Shown: one piece after another, positions 50,649 through 60,248 of the stretch
Position numbering within the stretch: position 1 is the first letter of the stretch
Layout of the letters: each line of letters begins with the position of its first letter
NCBI RefSeq assembly: GCF_026340565.1
Contig: NZ_JAPEPB010000001.1
Location: 7,042,001 to 7,106,000, forward strand
DNA from: Kitasatospora sp. NBC_01287
Lineage (GTDB): Bacteria > Actinomycetota > Actinomycetes > Streptomycetales > Streptomycetaceae
Reading direction: 5' to 3'
DNA: 64,000 bases
Notes under the pieces: model-generated
The model's database searches: none
What the model saw: the letters and a program-made list of their open reading frames with translations, nothing else
Told to the model about the DNA's origin: nothing
Made by a program: the position numbers and the translations under genes

Positions 50649-50801
50649 CCAGTCAGCTGCCACGCTATGGGAAAAGATCAGGAAATCCCCTGCCAGGGAC
50701 GGTAGTTGATCATCCACCCGAATGCCCGGCGTGGGCGCTGTCCGCGCCAGGACATCGTGCCGATGTGATCACAGGTCCCCCACTACCTCCCTGGAGCATT
50801 C

Positions 50802-51443
50802 ATGGCCCGGTCCGAAGAGCAGGCTGCAGAACCAGACGCCGTGACACCCGCCCCGCGCGGCCGGGTCCGGCTGCGCCGAGCCGCCCTGATGGCGATCCCG
50901 GCCTGCGTGGCCGGCGGCGTCCTGATGGCGCTCACCGCGCAGGGTGTGCTCGCCGCCCAGTTCTCCATCTCCGGCATGCCCTTCACCGTCACCGCCGACC
51001 GCCTGGACGGTACCGGCTTCGAACAGTTCGGCGGCCTGGACAACATGATCGACAACAGTCCGAACGCCGGGAGCACCGGCGGGCAGGTGCTGGTGGCGGT
51101 CTCCGCGATCAAGACCGCCACGCTGACCAACCTCTGCCAGAGCGTCAACCTCGGCGGCACCAACCTGAAGATCACTGCCGGCACCGGCAGCACGCCGGTC
51201 ACCGCCAGCGATCTGACCACCGACTCCGACGTGCTCACCGGTGACGCCTCGTTCAGCAACATCCAGATCGGCGGCGACGCGAGCACCTTCACCGATGCGG
51301 GCGTCCAGGGGCCGCAGGGTGTCTTCGGCCAGCAGGCGGACACGGTGACCATCCAGAACCTGCGTCAGGACAACTGGGCCACCACGGCTGTCTCCTTCAA
51401 GCTGCCCGGCCTGCACCTCAGCTTCAGCGACACGGGCTGCTGA
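50802..51443 (+). CDS. DUF6230 family exported protein
   Basis: This 213-residue protein has one N-terminal membrane/signal segment (ALMAIPACVAGGVLMALTAQ), then a beta-rich domain with FSISGMPFTVTADRLDGTGF at its start, DNLNLT-like turns, one central Cys (LCQSVNL) and a final Cys (SDTGC). This matches DUF6230, which I recall has sometimes been labelled cholesterol esterase without catalytic motifs being visible; none is seen here. GGAG precedes ATG 50802. It is followed after 2 nt by DUF6114. Confidence 0.88.
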   Translation: MARSEEQAAEPDAVTPAPRGRVRLRRAALMAIPACVAGGVLMALTAQGVLAAQFSISGMPFTVTADRLDGTGFEQFGGLDNMIDNSPNAGSTGGQVLVAVSAIKTATLTNLCQSVNLGGTNLKITAGTGSTPVTASDLTTDSDVLTGDASFSNIQIGGDASTFTDAGVQGPQGVFGQQADTVTIQNLRQDNWATTAVSFKLPGLHLSFSDTGC

Positions 51444-51445
51444 GC

Positions 51446-52141
51446 ATGGCGGACGCTTCGACGGCGGGGGCCGGCGCGCCCCTGCCGGAGCCCGGGCCAC
51501 CTGGGCCCGGCCGGCCGGGCGGCGCGGCTCCTGAGCCCGTGGGGCCCGAGGCTGCGGCCTTCGAGGCTGGGGTTCCCGAGGCCGCGACTTTCGAGGCTGG
51601 GGGTCCCGAGACCGTGGCCTTCGAACCGGCGACCGTGGTCCTGGCTCCGGAGGGTGCCGCTGCGCTCGCCGCCGAGGCGGCACCGCCCCTCGATCCGCCC
51701 CTCGATCCGGACCCAGGCCCGGAGTCGGCGCCACCTTCGGCCGTGCCCCGCCGCACGTTCAAGGGCTGGCGCGGCCGCCGTCCGTTCTGGGGCGGGGTGC
51801 TGGTCACCCTCGCGGGTGGCGAGATCCTGCTCACCGAGAAGGCGCCGCTGCCGGTCGTCCTGCACATCGGCATGCAGGGGCTGGCGGGGTATCTGGTGCC
51901 GCTCATCCTCGCGGCCTGCGGCCTGCTGCTGATCTTCAACCCGGCCCAGCGCCTCTTCTACTCGGTGCTGGCCGTCCTGCTCACCCTGACCAGCTGGCTG
52001 ACCTCCAACCTCGGCGGGTTCTTCCTGGGTCTGCTGCTCGGGTTGATCGGCAGCACCCTGGCCTTCGGCTGGCTCCCCGCGCAGCCGGCCCGCCGGCGGC
52101 TGCTGCGGCGGAACCAGGGGGCGGCGCCGTCGCCCCATTAG
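51446..52141 (+). CDS. DUF6114 family membrane protein
   Basis: This 231-residue protein has a long Pro/Glu/Ala N-terminal region (1-95) containing 10-residue repeats (EAAAFEAGVP, EAATFEAGGP). Four membrane spans follow, beginning FWGGVLVTLAGGEILLTEKA and ending FFLGLLLGLIGSTLAF, then a basic tail. Gene order DUF6230-DUF6114 with 2-nt spacing is conserved in actinomycetes and suggests a joint envelope complex. Function unknown. Confidence 0.88.
   Translation: MADASTAGAGAPLPEPGPPGPGRPGGAAPEPVGPEAAAFEAGVPEAATFEAGGPETVAFEPATVVLAPEGAAALAAEAAPPLDPPLDPDPGPESAPPSAVPRRTFKGWRGRRPFWGGVLVTLAGGEILLTEKAPLPVVLHIGMQGLAGYLVPLILAACGLLLIFNPAQRLFYSVLAVLLTLTSWLTSNLGGFFLGLLLGLIGSTLAFGWLPAQPARRRLLRRNQGAAPSPH
51548..51640. 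repeat. 30-bp coding repeat in DUF6114 gene
   Basis: Two full units and a partial third, each encoding the decapeptide pattern EAxxFEAGxP. Confidence 0.8.
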
Positions 52142-52172
52142 CCCGCTTGCCGCGTCGGCGAGAGTGGAACAG

Positions 52173-52212
52173 AGAATCCTGCCCGATCTCGGGCAGGATT
52201 CTTTGTTTTTTC
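52173..52212 (+). terminator. Canonical intrinsic terminator
   Basis: AGAATCCTGCCCGA pairs with TCGGGCAGGATTCT, followed by TTGTTTTTT. The T-run is rare for this genome and makes this the clearest terminator in the window. Confidence 0.92.
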
Positions 52213-52238
52213 AGATACTCGCTCTAGGCTCACTCTCC

Positions 52239-52526
52239 GTGCCCAGCTCACCGCCCTCGCCTCCGCCGCCCTACGCCGACCTGATCGCGCACCTGACCAG
52301 GACCAGCGTGCTGGGGCCGGCCGAGGCTGCCCGGATGGTGGCCGAGGTGCTCGCCTACTTCTCCGAGACCGCGCCGGAGTTCGTCCAGCGCCGGCACGGC
52401 GAACTCCAGACCCGGGGCCTGACCAACGAGCAGATCTTCACCAGGGTCGCCGAGGAGCTGCCTGCCCGCCGGGTGGTCGCTCCGGAGCTGTCGGTCCGGC
52501 AGCTGCGGCGGATCGTCTACGGCTGA
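52239..52526 (+). CDS. Small conserved helical protein of unknown function
   Basis: This 95-residue protein (after a Pro-rich start) has YADLIAHLTRTSVLGPAEAA, RMVAEVLAYFSETAPEFVQR, and LTNEQIFTRVAEELPARRVV, all helical and acidic/basic mixed. GTG 52239 lies about 9 nt after a TAGGCT -10-like hexamer (52225-52230), which suggests a leaderless mRNA. It stands just upstream of glmS on the same strand. The family is unknown to me. Confidence 0.7.
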   Translation: MPSSPPSPPPPYADLIAHLTRTSVLGPAEAARMVAEVLAYFSETAPEFVQRRHGELQTRGLTNEQIFTRVAEELPARRVVAPELSVRQLRRIVYG

Positions 52527-52797
52527 TCGGATGGCGGTGCGTGGCGAGTGGATGGTGGCTGACGGATGACAGATATCAGATTCTGTCAGCTGAAATCTGT
52601 TGCCCCTCGTCAGTCATCCGTCATCAGCCATCCGTCATCCTTCGCCTGCCCTCTGCCCTCTGCCACCTGCCGTCTGCTGCCTGTTATCGGTCACCTGTCA
52701 CCTGTCACCTGTCACCGACCACCGGGCCGCACCACGCCCAGCACCCCCATTCATCCAACTCCACTTCATCCACTCCACCCTCAGGAGCCCGTCCACC
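52527..52797. other. Repeat- and hairpin-rich leader of glmS
   Basis: This region is less GC-rich than its surroundings. Arms TGACGGATGAC (52560-52570) and GTCATCCGTCA (52613-52623) pair perfectly. An inner pair, ACAGATATCAG with CTGAAATCTGT (52569-52579/52590-52600), matches at 10 of 11. Then come 6- to 7-bp direct repeats, including tcacctg three and a half times (52691-52716). No open frame is supported. Confidence 0.7.
52691..52716. repeat. 7-bp tandem repeat upstream of glmS
   Basis: Three full copies of tcacctg plus tcacc. Confidence 0.85.
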
Positions 52798-54624
<1,827 letters not shown>

Positions 54625-54693
54625 CCCTGCCCTGCCCTGCCCTGCCCGCCTGCCCGCCCGTCGCCCGTCGCCCGCCGGGACCGTCCCGTCCTG

Positions 54694-55617
54694 TCAGGCG
54701 TGCGCCGTGGCCTGTCCCACGAGCCGGGACGCCAACTCCTCCGCCAGCTGGGCCGCGTGGCCGCGGCGGCGGCGGGCGAGGGCCAGGCCCAGGTGGCGGC
54801 GCGGGCTCGGCCCGGCCAGCGGGAGCGCGACCAGGTCCGGCTGCCGGGTCAGGCCGAGTTCGGGGATCAGCGCGATGCCCACGCCGGCGCTGACGAGTGC
54901 CTGCGCGAAGTCGTAGTCCGTCGCCGTGCACGAGACGCGCAGCTCGACGCCGGCCAGGTCGGCGTGCCGGGTGAGCTGGTCGGCGGACTTGCGGCAGCCC
55001 AGGATCCAGCGCTGGTCGGCGAGTTCGGCCAGGTGCGGTGGTTCGGGCCGGGCCTGCAGGCGGGCCGCGTCCGGGTGCCGGCGCGGCAGTACGACCCGCA
55101 GCGGGTCCACGCCCAGCGACGTCCAGTCCAGGCCGGACCGGTCGCCGGGCCGACCGGGTGGCGGGCCCTCGAAGTGGTAGGCGAGGGCGAGGTCGGCCCG
55201 CCCCTCGCGGACCCAGGGCAGGCTCTCCTCCGGTTCCGCCTCCAGGATCGTCAGCTCCACCTGAGGGTGGTCGGCGACGAAACCGGCCAGCGCGGCGGGC
55301 AGCAGCCGCCGGCCCGCGCTGGCGAAGGTGGCGATGGTGAGTTCGATCCGCTCGGCGGCCAGCCGGTCGATGCGCCGCTGCGTGTCGGCGAGCTCGGCGG
55401 CGATCGTGTCCGCGGCCTCCACCAGTAAGCGGCCGGCGTCCGTCAGCGTGACGCCGCGGGTGGAGCGTTCGAGAGCGGGCGCGCCGAGGCTCCGCTCCAG
55501 TGCGGCGATCTGCTGCGACACGGCGGACGGTGTGCAACGCAACGCCACCGCCGCCTGGTTGAAGCTGCCATGGCGGGCGACCTCGCGGAGCACGGCCAGC
55601 CGCTGGACGTCGATCAA
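54694..55617 (-). CDS. LysR-family transcriptional regulator
   Basis: This 307-residue protein has the winged helix VQRLAVLREVARHGSFNQAA, LRCTPSAVSQQIAALERSLG, and an effector domain (about 90-295). TTG 55617 is chosen because AGGAG lies 5 nt upstream and no ATG or GTG exists nearby in frame. It is divergent from the epimerase-like gene, the probable target. The intervening 174 nt contain a 16-bp repeat. Confidence 0.9.
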   Translation of the reverse strand: MIDVQRLAVLREVARHGSFNQAAVALRCTPSAVSQQIAALERSLGAPALERSTRGVTLTDAGRLLVEAADTIAAELADTQRRIDRLAAERIELTIATFASAGRRLLPAALAGFVADHPQVELTILEAEPEESLPWVREGRADLALAYHFEGPPPGRPGDRSGLDWTSLGVDPLRVVLPRRHPDAARLQARPEPPHLAELADQRWILGCRKSADQLTRHADLAGVELRVSCTATDYDFAQALVSAGVGIALIPELGLTRQPDLVALPLAGPSPRRHLGLALARRRRGHAAQLAEELASRLVGQATAHA

Positions 55618-55725
55618 CAGTTCTCCTAATGACGAGGCAGCGAAATCGACACTACCACTGGTGATCACTGCCGAGCAGACTCCTCCTCGACGGCGTGAGC
55701 CGACGGTGCGCGCCGAGGGCATGCG

Positions 55726-55757
55726 CCGAGGACGAGCTGAGCCGAGGACGAGCTGAG
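55726..55757. repeat. 16-bp tandem repeat before epimerase-like gene
   Basis: Two identical copies of ccgaggacgagctgag followed by shorter ccgag copies, ending at the ribosome-binding site. Confidence 0.8.
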
Positions 55758-55791
55758 CCGAGCCGAGCCGGGCGAGGAAAGGGACAGCGGC

Positions 55792-56691
55792 ATGGACGTG
55801 TGTGTGATCGGAGGGAGCCGCTACTTCGGGCGGCGGCTGATCGAGGAGCTGCGGGACGCGGGCGCGGCGGTGACCGTCGTCAACCGCGGTTCGACGCCCG
55901 CGCCTCGGGGTGTGGTCCAGCTGTGCGCCGACCGCGACGACGAGGCCGCGCTGCGTGCCGCGCTCTCCGACCGGTCCTTCGACGTCGTGGTCGACCAGGT
56001 CTGCTACTCGCCGCTCCAAGCGGCCGCCGCCGTGCGGGTCTTCACCGACCGCACCCGGCGCTATGTGCTGACCTCCACGGTCGAGGTCTACGCCGAACTC
56101 GGCCGACCAGGCGGGGCGCCCCTCCCGGAGCAGGCCGTCGACCCGGCGGCCTGGCCCGTGGATCTGGAACTTCCCTGGTCCGACGAGCGGTTCAGGGCGG
56201 ACCACTACGGCGAGGGCAAGCGTCAGGCGGAGGCACTGCTCACCCGCCAGGCCCCCTTCGACGTTGCCGCCGTCCGCACCGCGCACGTCCTCGGTGGCGC
56301 CGACTTCACCGGGCGGCTCGCCCACTACGTCGAGCGGATCGAGCGCGGCCTGCCGGTGGTGGTCCACCCCGCGCCGCAGCCCGCGTCCTTCGTCCACGAG
56401 CCGGAGATCGCCCGGTTCCTGGCCTGGGCCGCGGTGGCGGACTTCACCGGCCCCGTCAACGCGGCCTCCCACGGTGCTCTGGACGCCCTGGAGTTGTGCG
56501 CGCTGGTCGGTAGCGTGGTCGGCAGGGAGCCGGTCCTGGTCGCGGGGACGGGCGAGCCCGTCTCACCGTTCTCCTTCGAGCGCTGCTACGCCGTGGACAC
56601 CGGGCGGGCGGCCGACCTGGGTTTCCGGTTCTCCTCCGCCGCCGACTGGCTGCCCCAGGCCGTCAAGGACTCTGCTGTGCCAGTTCTGTGA
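55792..56691 (+). CDS. NAD-dependent epimerase/dehydratase-like protein
   Basis: This 299-residue extended-SDR/atypical protein has cofactor loop VCVIGGSRYFGRRLIEEL, VVNRGSTP, VVDQVCYSPLQAAAAV, YVLTSTVEVYAELG and YGEGKRQAEALL (Tyr and Lys of the YxxxK). The motif set resembles reductases related to isoflavone reductase/mRNA-binding SDRs in actinomycetes. Substrate unknown. GAAAGGGACAGCGGC precedes ATG 55792. Confidence 0.88.
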   Translation: MDVCVIGGSRYFGRRLIEELRDAGAAVTVVNRGSTPAPRGVVQLCADRDDEAALRAALSDRSFDVVVDQVCYSPLQAAAAVRVFTDRTRRYVLTSTVEVYAELGRPGGAPLPEQAVDPAAWPVDLELPWSDERFRADHYGEGKRQAEALLTRQAPFDVAAVRTAHVLGGADFTGRLAHYVERIERGLPVVVHPAPQPASFVHEPEIARFLAWAAVADFTGPVNAASHGALDALELCALVGSVVGREPVLVAGTGEPVSPFSFERCYAVDTGRAADLGFRFSSAADWLPQAVKDSAVPVL

Positions 56692-56737
56692 CGTGATCGG
56701 TACCAGGCCGCGGCCTGAACACCGCTAGCGTCGGCCC

Positions 56738-57262
56738 ATGATCGTATGGCTCAACGGCACCCACGGCGCGGGCAAGACGACGACCAGCGCCCTCGTGCAG
56801 CAGCTGATCCCGGATTCACGGGTGTTCGACGCCGAGAAGGTCGGCGAGACACTCATGGACATCACACCAGGGCTGCCCGCGACGGACAACTTCCAGCACT
56901 GGCCGCCGTGGCGGCCACTCGTGGTCGAGACCGCCCGCCGCGTACTCGACTACACCGGCGGCACTCTGGTGATTCCCATGACCGTCCTGGTCGAGCAGTA
57001 CTGGCGCGAGATCAGTACGGGCCTCGCCCGATATGACATCCCGGTGCGGCACTTCGTCCTTCACGCCGACCAGGAGACCCTCCGTGGGCGCATCGCGGGG
57101 GACACTGTCGTCGGTCCCAACTCCTACTTCCGCCTCAAGTACCTGGAGCCCTACGCCGAGGCGGCCCGCACGTGGCTGCACGGCGAGGCCGAAGTCGTCG
57201 ACACCACGCACCTCACGCCCGCCCAGGCCGCCCTGCGCATCGTGGAGGCCGTCAACGGTTGA
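56738..57262 (+). CDS. P-loop NTPase, AAA_33/TmrB-like
   Basis: This 174-residue protein has Walker A WLNGTHGAGKTTTSALV, an early DAEKVGETLMD, and a kinase-like lid with RGRIAGDTVVGPNSYFRLKY. It resembles TmrB-type ATP-binding proteins, some of which confer resistance to nucleoside antibiotics, and small nucleoside-kinase-like proteins. A TAGCGT hexamer lies about 10 nt before ATG 56738, so the transcript may be nearly leaderless. Function cannot be fixed. Confidence 0.88.
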   Translation: MIVWLNGTHGAGKTTTSALVQQLIPDSRVFDAEKVGETLMDITPGLPATDNFQHWPPWRPLVVETARRVLDYTGGTLVIPMTVLVEQYWREISTGLARYDIPVRHFVLHADQETLRGRIAGDTVVGPNSYFRLKYLEPYAEAARTWLHGEAEVVDTTHLTPAQAALRIVEAVNG

Positions 57263-57296
57263 GGCTTGATCACGGCCCTCTTGAGCGTGGAGGGCC

Positions 57297-57357
57297 CCCG
57301 CCCCCGCCCCCGCCCCCGCCCCCGCCCCGTCCCGCCCCCGTCACCGCCCCGCCCCCG
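57297..57357. repeat. 6-bp cccccg simple repeat
   Basis: About ten near-copies of cccccg with a few interruptions, between the NTPase and glucosidase stops. Confidence 0.85.
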
Positions 57358-59139
57358 TCACCGCCCCACCCCGTCACCGCCCTCCGCCAGCGTGAACGCC
57401 GCGTTGACCAGCGCCACATGGCTGAACGCCTGCGGGGTGTTCCCCAACTGCCGCTCGCTCACCGGATCCCACTCCTCGGAGAGCAGCCCGAGGTCGTTGC
57501 CCAGCCGCACCGTGCGGTCGAACAGCTCCCGCGCCTGTGCCTGCTCGCCGATCCTCGCCAGCGCGTCCGCCAGCCAGAACGAGCAGGCCACGAAGGCCCC
57601 TTCGCGCCCAGTCAGCCCATCGGGCGCGTCGTCGGCGTAGCGGCGCACGAACCCGCCCAGGTCCAGGCCCTCGCGCACCGCCGCCACGGTCCCCACCACC
57701 CGCGGATCGTCCGGCGGCAGGAACCCGGTCTTCGCCACGAAGAGCGTGGCCGCGTCCAACTGCTTTCCCCCGTAGGCCTGGACGAACGAACCCCGGCTCG
57801 CGTCGTACCCGTTCGCGCAGACGTCGGCGTGCACCGCCGCCCGCATCGCCCGCCAGCGCTCGACGGGGGCCGGCAGGCCGGTGGCCTCGGCCAGCTTGAC
57901 CGCGCGGTCGGCCGCCACCCAGCTCATCACCTTGGAGTGGGTGAAGTGCCGCCGCTCGCCGCGCACCTCCCAGAGGCCTTCGTCCGGCTGCTGCCAGTGC
58001 GTCTCCAGGTAGGCCATCAGTGCCTTCAGCAGCCCCCAGACCTGCCGCTCCATCGGCACACCGGCCGCCCAGGCCAGCTGCAGGGTGTCCACCACCTCGC
58101 CGTAGACGTCCAGTTGGAGCTGGCCGACGGCCGCGTTGCCGAACCGCACCGGTGCCGAGCCGGCGTACCCGGGCAGCCAGCCGGCCTCGGTCTCGGGCAG
58201 GCCGCGTTCGCCGGCCACCCCGTAGACGGCCTGCAGGTCGCCGGGGTCGCCGGCGATGGCCCGCAGTAGCCAGCGCCGCCAGGCCGTCGCCTCCTCCCGG
58301 AAGCCGCCGCGCAGCAGCGCGGAGAGCGTCATGCTGGAGTCCCGCAGCCAGCAGAACCGGTAGTCCCAGTTGCGCTCCCCGCCCAGGGTCTCGGGCAGCG
58401 CGGCGCTCGGGGCGGCCACGATGCCCCCGGTCGGCGCGTAGGCGAGCGCCTTGAGGGTGAGCAGTGAGCGCAGCACCGACTCCTGCCACGGGCCCTGGTA
58501 GCGGCAGCCGGCCGCCCACTCCTGCCAGCGCGCGGTGGTCGCGGCCAGCTCGCGCTCGGGGTCGACCCGGCGGGCGGTGCCCAGGTGGGAGGGCTGCCAG
58601 GTGAGGGTGAACGGCACCACCTCGCCGGCCCGCACGGTGAACTCCGAGCGGGTCGCCCCGTCCTGCCCGAAGGTGTGCACGCCGGGGGGCACCCGCAGCC
58701 AGGCGGAGTCCGGCCCGGCGATCGCCACCCGGTGGTGGTCGGTGCGCCGCACCCAGGGCACCACCCGCCCGTAGTTGAACCGCAGCCGCAGCTCCCCGCA
58801 GAGCTCCACGGAGCCGCGCAGCCCGGTCACCAGGCGGATCAGCCGTGGCTCGCGGTCGCGCTGCGGCATGAAGTCGGTGACCCGCACGGCTCCGCCGGGC
58901 CCCTCCCAGCAGGTCTCCAGCACCAGGGTGCCGGGGCGGTAGGCGCGCTCGGCGCGGTAGCCGGGTCCGGTGGGCGCCAGCCGCCAGTGGCCGTGCCGCT
59001 GGTCGCCGAGGAGTGCGGCGAAGCAACTGGGGGAGTCGAAGCGGGGCAGGCAGAGCCAGTCGACCGACCCGTCCCTGGCGACCAGGGCGGCGGTCTGCAG
59101 GTCCCCGATCAGGGCGTAGTCCTCGATCCGTCCCGCCAT
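57358..59139 (-). CDS. Glycoside hydrolase family 15 (glucoamylase/trehalase-like)
   Basis: This 593-residue cytoplasmic enzyme has no signal peptide. The N-terminal part starts RIEDYALIGDLQTAALVARD and GSVDWLCLPRFDSPSCFAAL, a common GH15 start. The (alpha/alpha)6 domain has NWDYRFCWLRDSSMTLSALL, the general acid/base Glu region DEGLWEVRGERRHFTHSKVM, and SEEWDPVSERQLGNTPQAFS near the end. Relatives hydrolyse trehalose or terminal alpha-1,4-glucose. It is monocistronic. The last base of its stop touches the cccccg repeat. Confidence 0.94.
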   Translation of the reverse strand: MAGRIEDYALIGDLQTAALVARDGSVDWLCLPRFDSPSCFAALLGDQRHGHWRLAPTGPGYRAERAYRPGTLVLETCWEGPGGAVRVTDFMPQRDREPRLIRLVTGLRGSVELCGELRLRFNYGRVVPWVRRTDHHRVAIAGPDSAWLRVPPGVHTFGQDGATRSEFTVRAGEVVPFTLTWQPSHLGTARRVDPERELAATTARWQEWAAGCRYQGPWQESVLRSLLTLKALAYAPTGGIVAAPSAALPETLGGERNWDYRFCWLRDSSMTLSALLRGGFREEATAWRRWLLRAIAGDPGDLQAVYGVAGERGLPETEAGWLPGYAGSAPVRFGNAAVGQLQLDVYGEVVDTLQLAWAAGVPMERQVWGLLKALMAYLETHWQQPDEGLWEVRGERRHFTHSKVMSWVAADRAVKLAEATGLPAPVERWRAMRAAVHADVCANGYDASRGSFVQAYGGKQLDAATLFVAKTGFLPPDDPRVVGTVAAVREGLDLGGFVRRYADDAPDGLTGREGAFVACSFWLADALARIGEQAQARELFDRTVRLGNDLGLLSEEWDPVSERQLGNTPQAFSHVALVNAAFTLAEGGDGVGR

Positions 59140-59441
59140 GCGGCCATTGTCCGCCGCCCGGGGGCCGCTGTCCGCCGCACGGGGGAGCGCCCCCGGACCG
59201 GAGGGGGCAGGGTCGGCCAGGCCCGGCAGGTCGGGGACGGCCGGGGAGTGCCCCCGGACCGGAGGGGCAGGAGGTGGCAGGAAGGTGGCAGGAGGAGGCG
59301 GGAGGGAGCCGAGGGGCGGTCAGGGCGGGTGGGCCGCGAGGGGCGGGACGGTCAGCGGTTGCAGTCACGCTCTGTTCGTAGGATGATCTTTGTGCCTCTT
59401 GTCTGTTTGTGCTGGAGTCCTGCGTCGGAAAGGGGTCCCTG
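59140..59441. other. Divergent promoter region with direct repeats
   Basis: This 302-nt span holds the promoters of the GH15 and methyltransferase genes. A 22-bp near-identical direct repeat (GCCCCCGGACCGGAGGGG core) lies at 59189-59211 and 59250-59271; each copy can form a hairpin. No gene is supported. Confidence 0.6.
59189..59271. repeat. Direct repeat with hairpin potential
   Basis: Two copies of GCCCCCGGACCGGAGGGG(G)CAGG, 61 nt apart, each with GCCCCC/GGGGGC-type arms. Confidence 0.75.
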
Positions 59442-60248
59442 ATGCGGCGACCACCATGGGTGCCCGAGGGTATGGATCTTGACCGGCCGGCAGCGGCCCG
59501 GGTGTACGACTACTACCTGGGGGGTTCGCACAACTTCGCGGCCGACCGGGAGATGGCCCGCAAGGCGATCAAGCTCTGGCCGGACCTGCCGCAGATCATG
59601 CGCTCCAACCGGGCTTTCCTGCGCCGCTCCGTGACGTTCCTGGCCGAGCAGGGCTTCACCCGCTTCCTGGACATCGGCTCCGGCATCCCGACCTTCGGCG
59701 CCGTGCACGAGGTGGCCCGCGAGATCCAGCCGGAGAGCCGGGTCGTCTACGTCGACAAGGACCCGGTCGCGGTCGCCCACAGCCGCCTGCTGCTGCAGGA
59801 CGACGAGCTCAGCACCGTGGTCGACGGCGACCTGACCGACCCGAAGGCCCTGCTGGCCCGCCCCGAGGTGGCCGAGCTGCTCGCCGCTGGTGAGCCGGTG
59901 GCCCTGCTGCTGGTCGCCGTGCTGCACTTCGTCACCGACGACCAGGACCCCGAAGGCATCGTGCGCACCCTGCGCGAGGCGCTGCCGCCGGGCAGCGCGC
60001 TGGCGATCTGCCACGCCTCGCTGGAGGGGCGCCCGGACCAGGCCGAGACCCACCAGGACCTGTACAACCGGACGCCGACCCCGCTGACGATGCGGTCGAT
60101 GGAGCGGATCGCCGGCTTCTTCGACGGCTTCGAGGTGGTCGAACCGGGCGTCGTCTACCTCCCGCAGTGGCGGCCGGACGAGCCGGCCTCGGTCGGCGAG
60201 CACCCCGAGCGGATGGTCGGCGTGGTCGGTGTGGGGCGCTTGCCGTGA
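59442..60248 (+). CDS. SAM-dependent methyltransferase, DUF574 family
   Basis: This 268-residue protein of the large Streptomyces family starts MRRPPWVPEG then DRPAAARVYDYYLGGSHNFA. SAM-binding motif LDIGSGIPTFGAVHEVA, VVYVDKDPVAVAHSRLLL and LLLVAVLHFVTDDQDP follow. Substrates of this family are unknown. AAGGGG is 6 nt before ATG 59442. It overlaps the PAS-GGDEF-EAL start by 4 nt, an intriguing coupling of a methyltransferase with a c-di-GMP protein. Confidence 0.92.
   Translation: MRRPPWVPEGMDLDRPAAARVYDYYLGGSHNFAADREMARKAIKLWPDLPQIMRSNRAFLRRSVTFLAEQGFTRFLDIGSGIPTFGAVHEVAREIQPESRVVYVDKDPVAVAHSRLLLQDDELSTVVDGDLTDPKALLARPEVAELLAAGEPVALLLVAVLHFVTDDQDPEGIVRTLREALPPGSALAICHASLEGRPDQAETHQDLYNRTPTPLTMRSMERIAGFFDGFEVVEPGVVYLPQWRPDEPASVGEHPERMVGVVGVGRLP

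Noticed and set aside
52527..52797. glmS ribozyme before glmS
   Set aside because: The conserved ribozyme core and pseudoknots are not recognisable, and this RNA is not known from actinobacteria.
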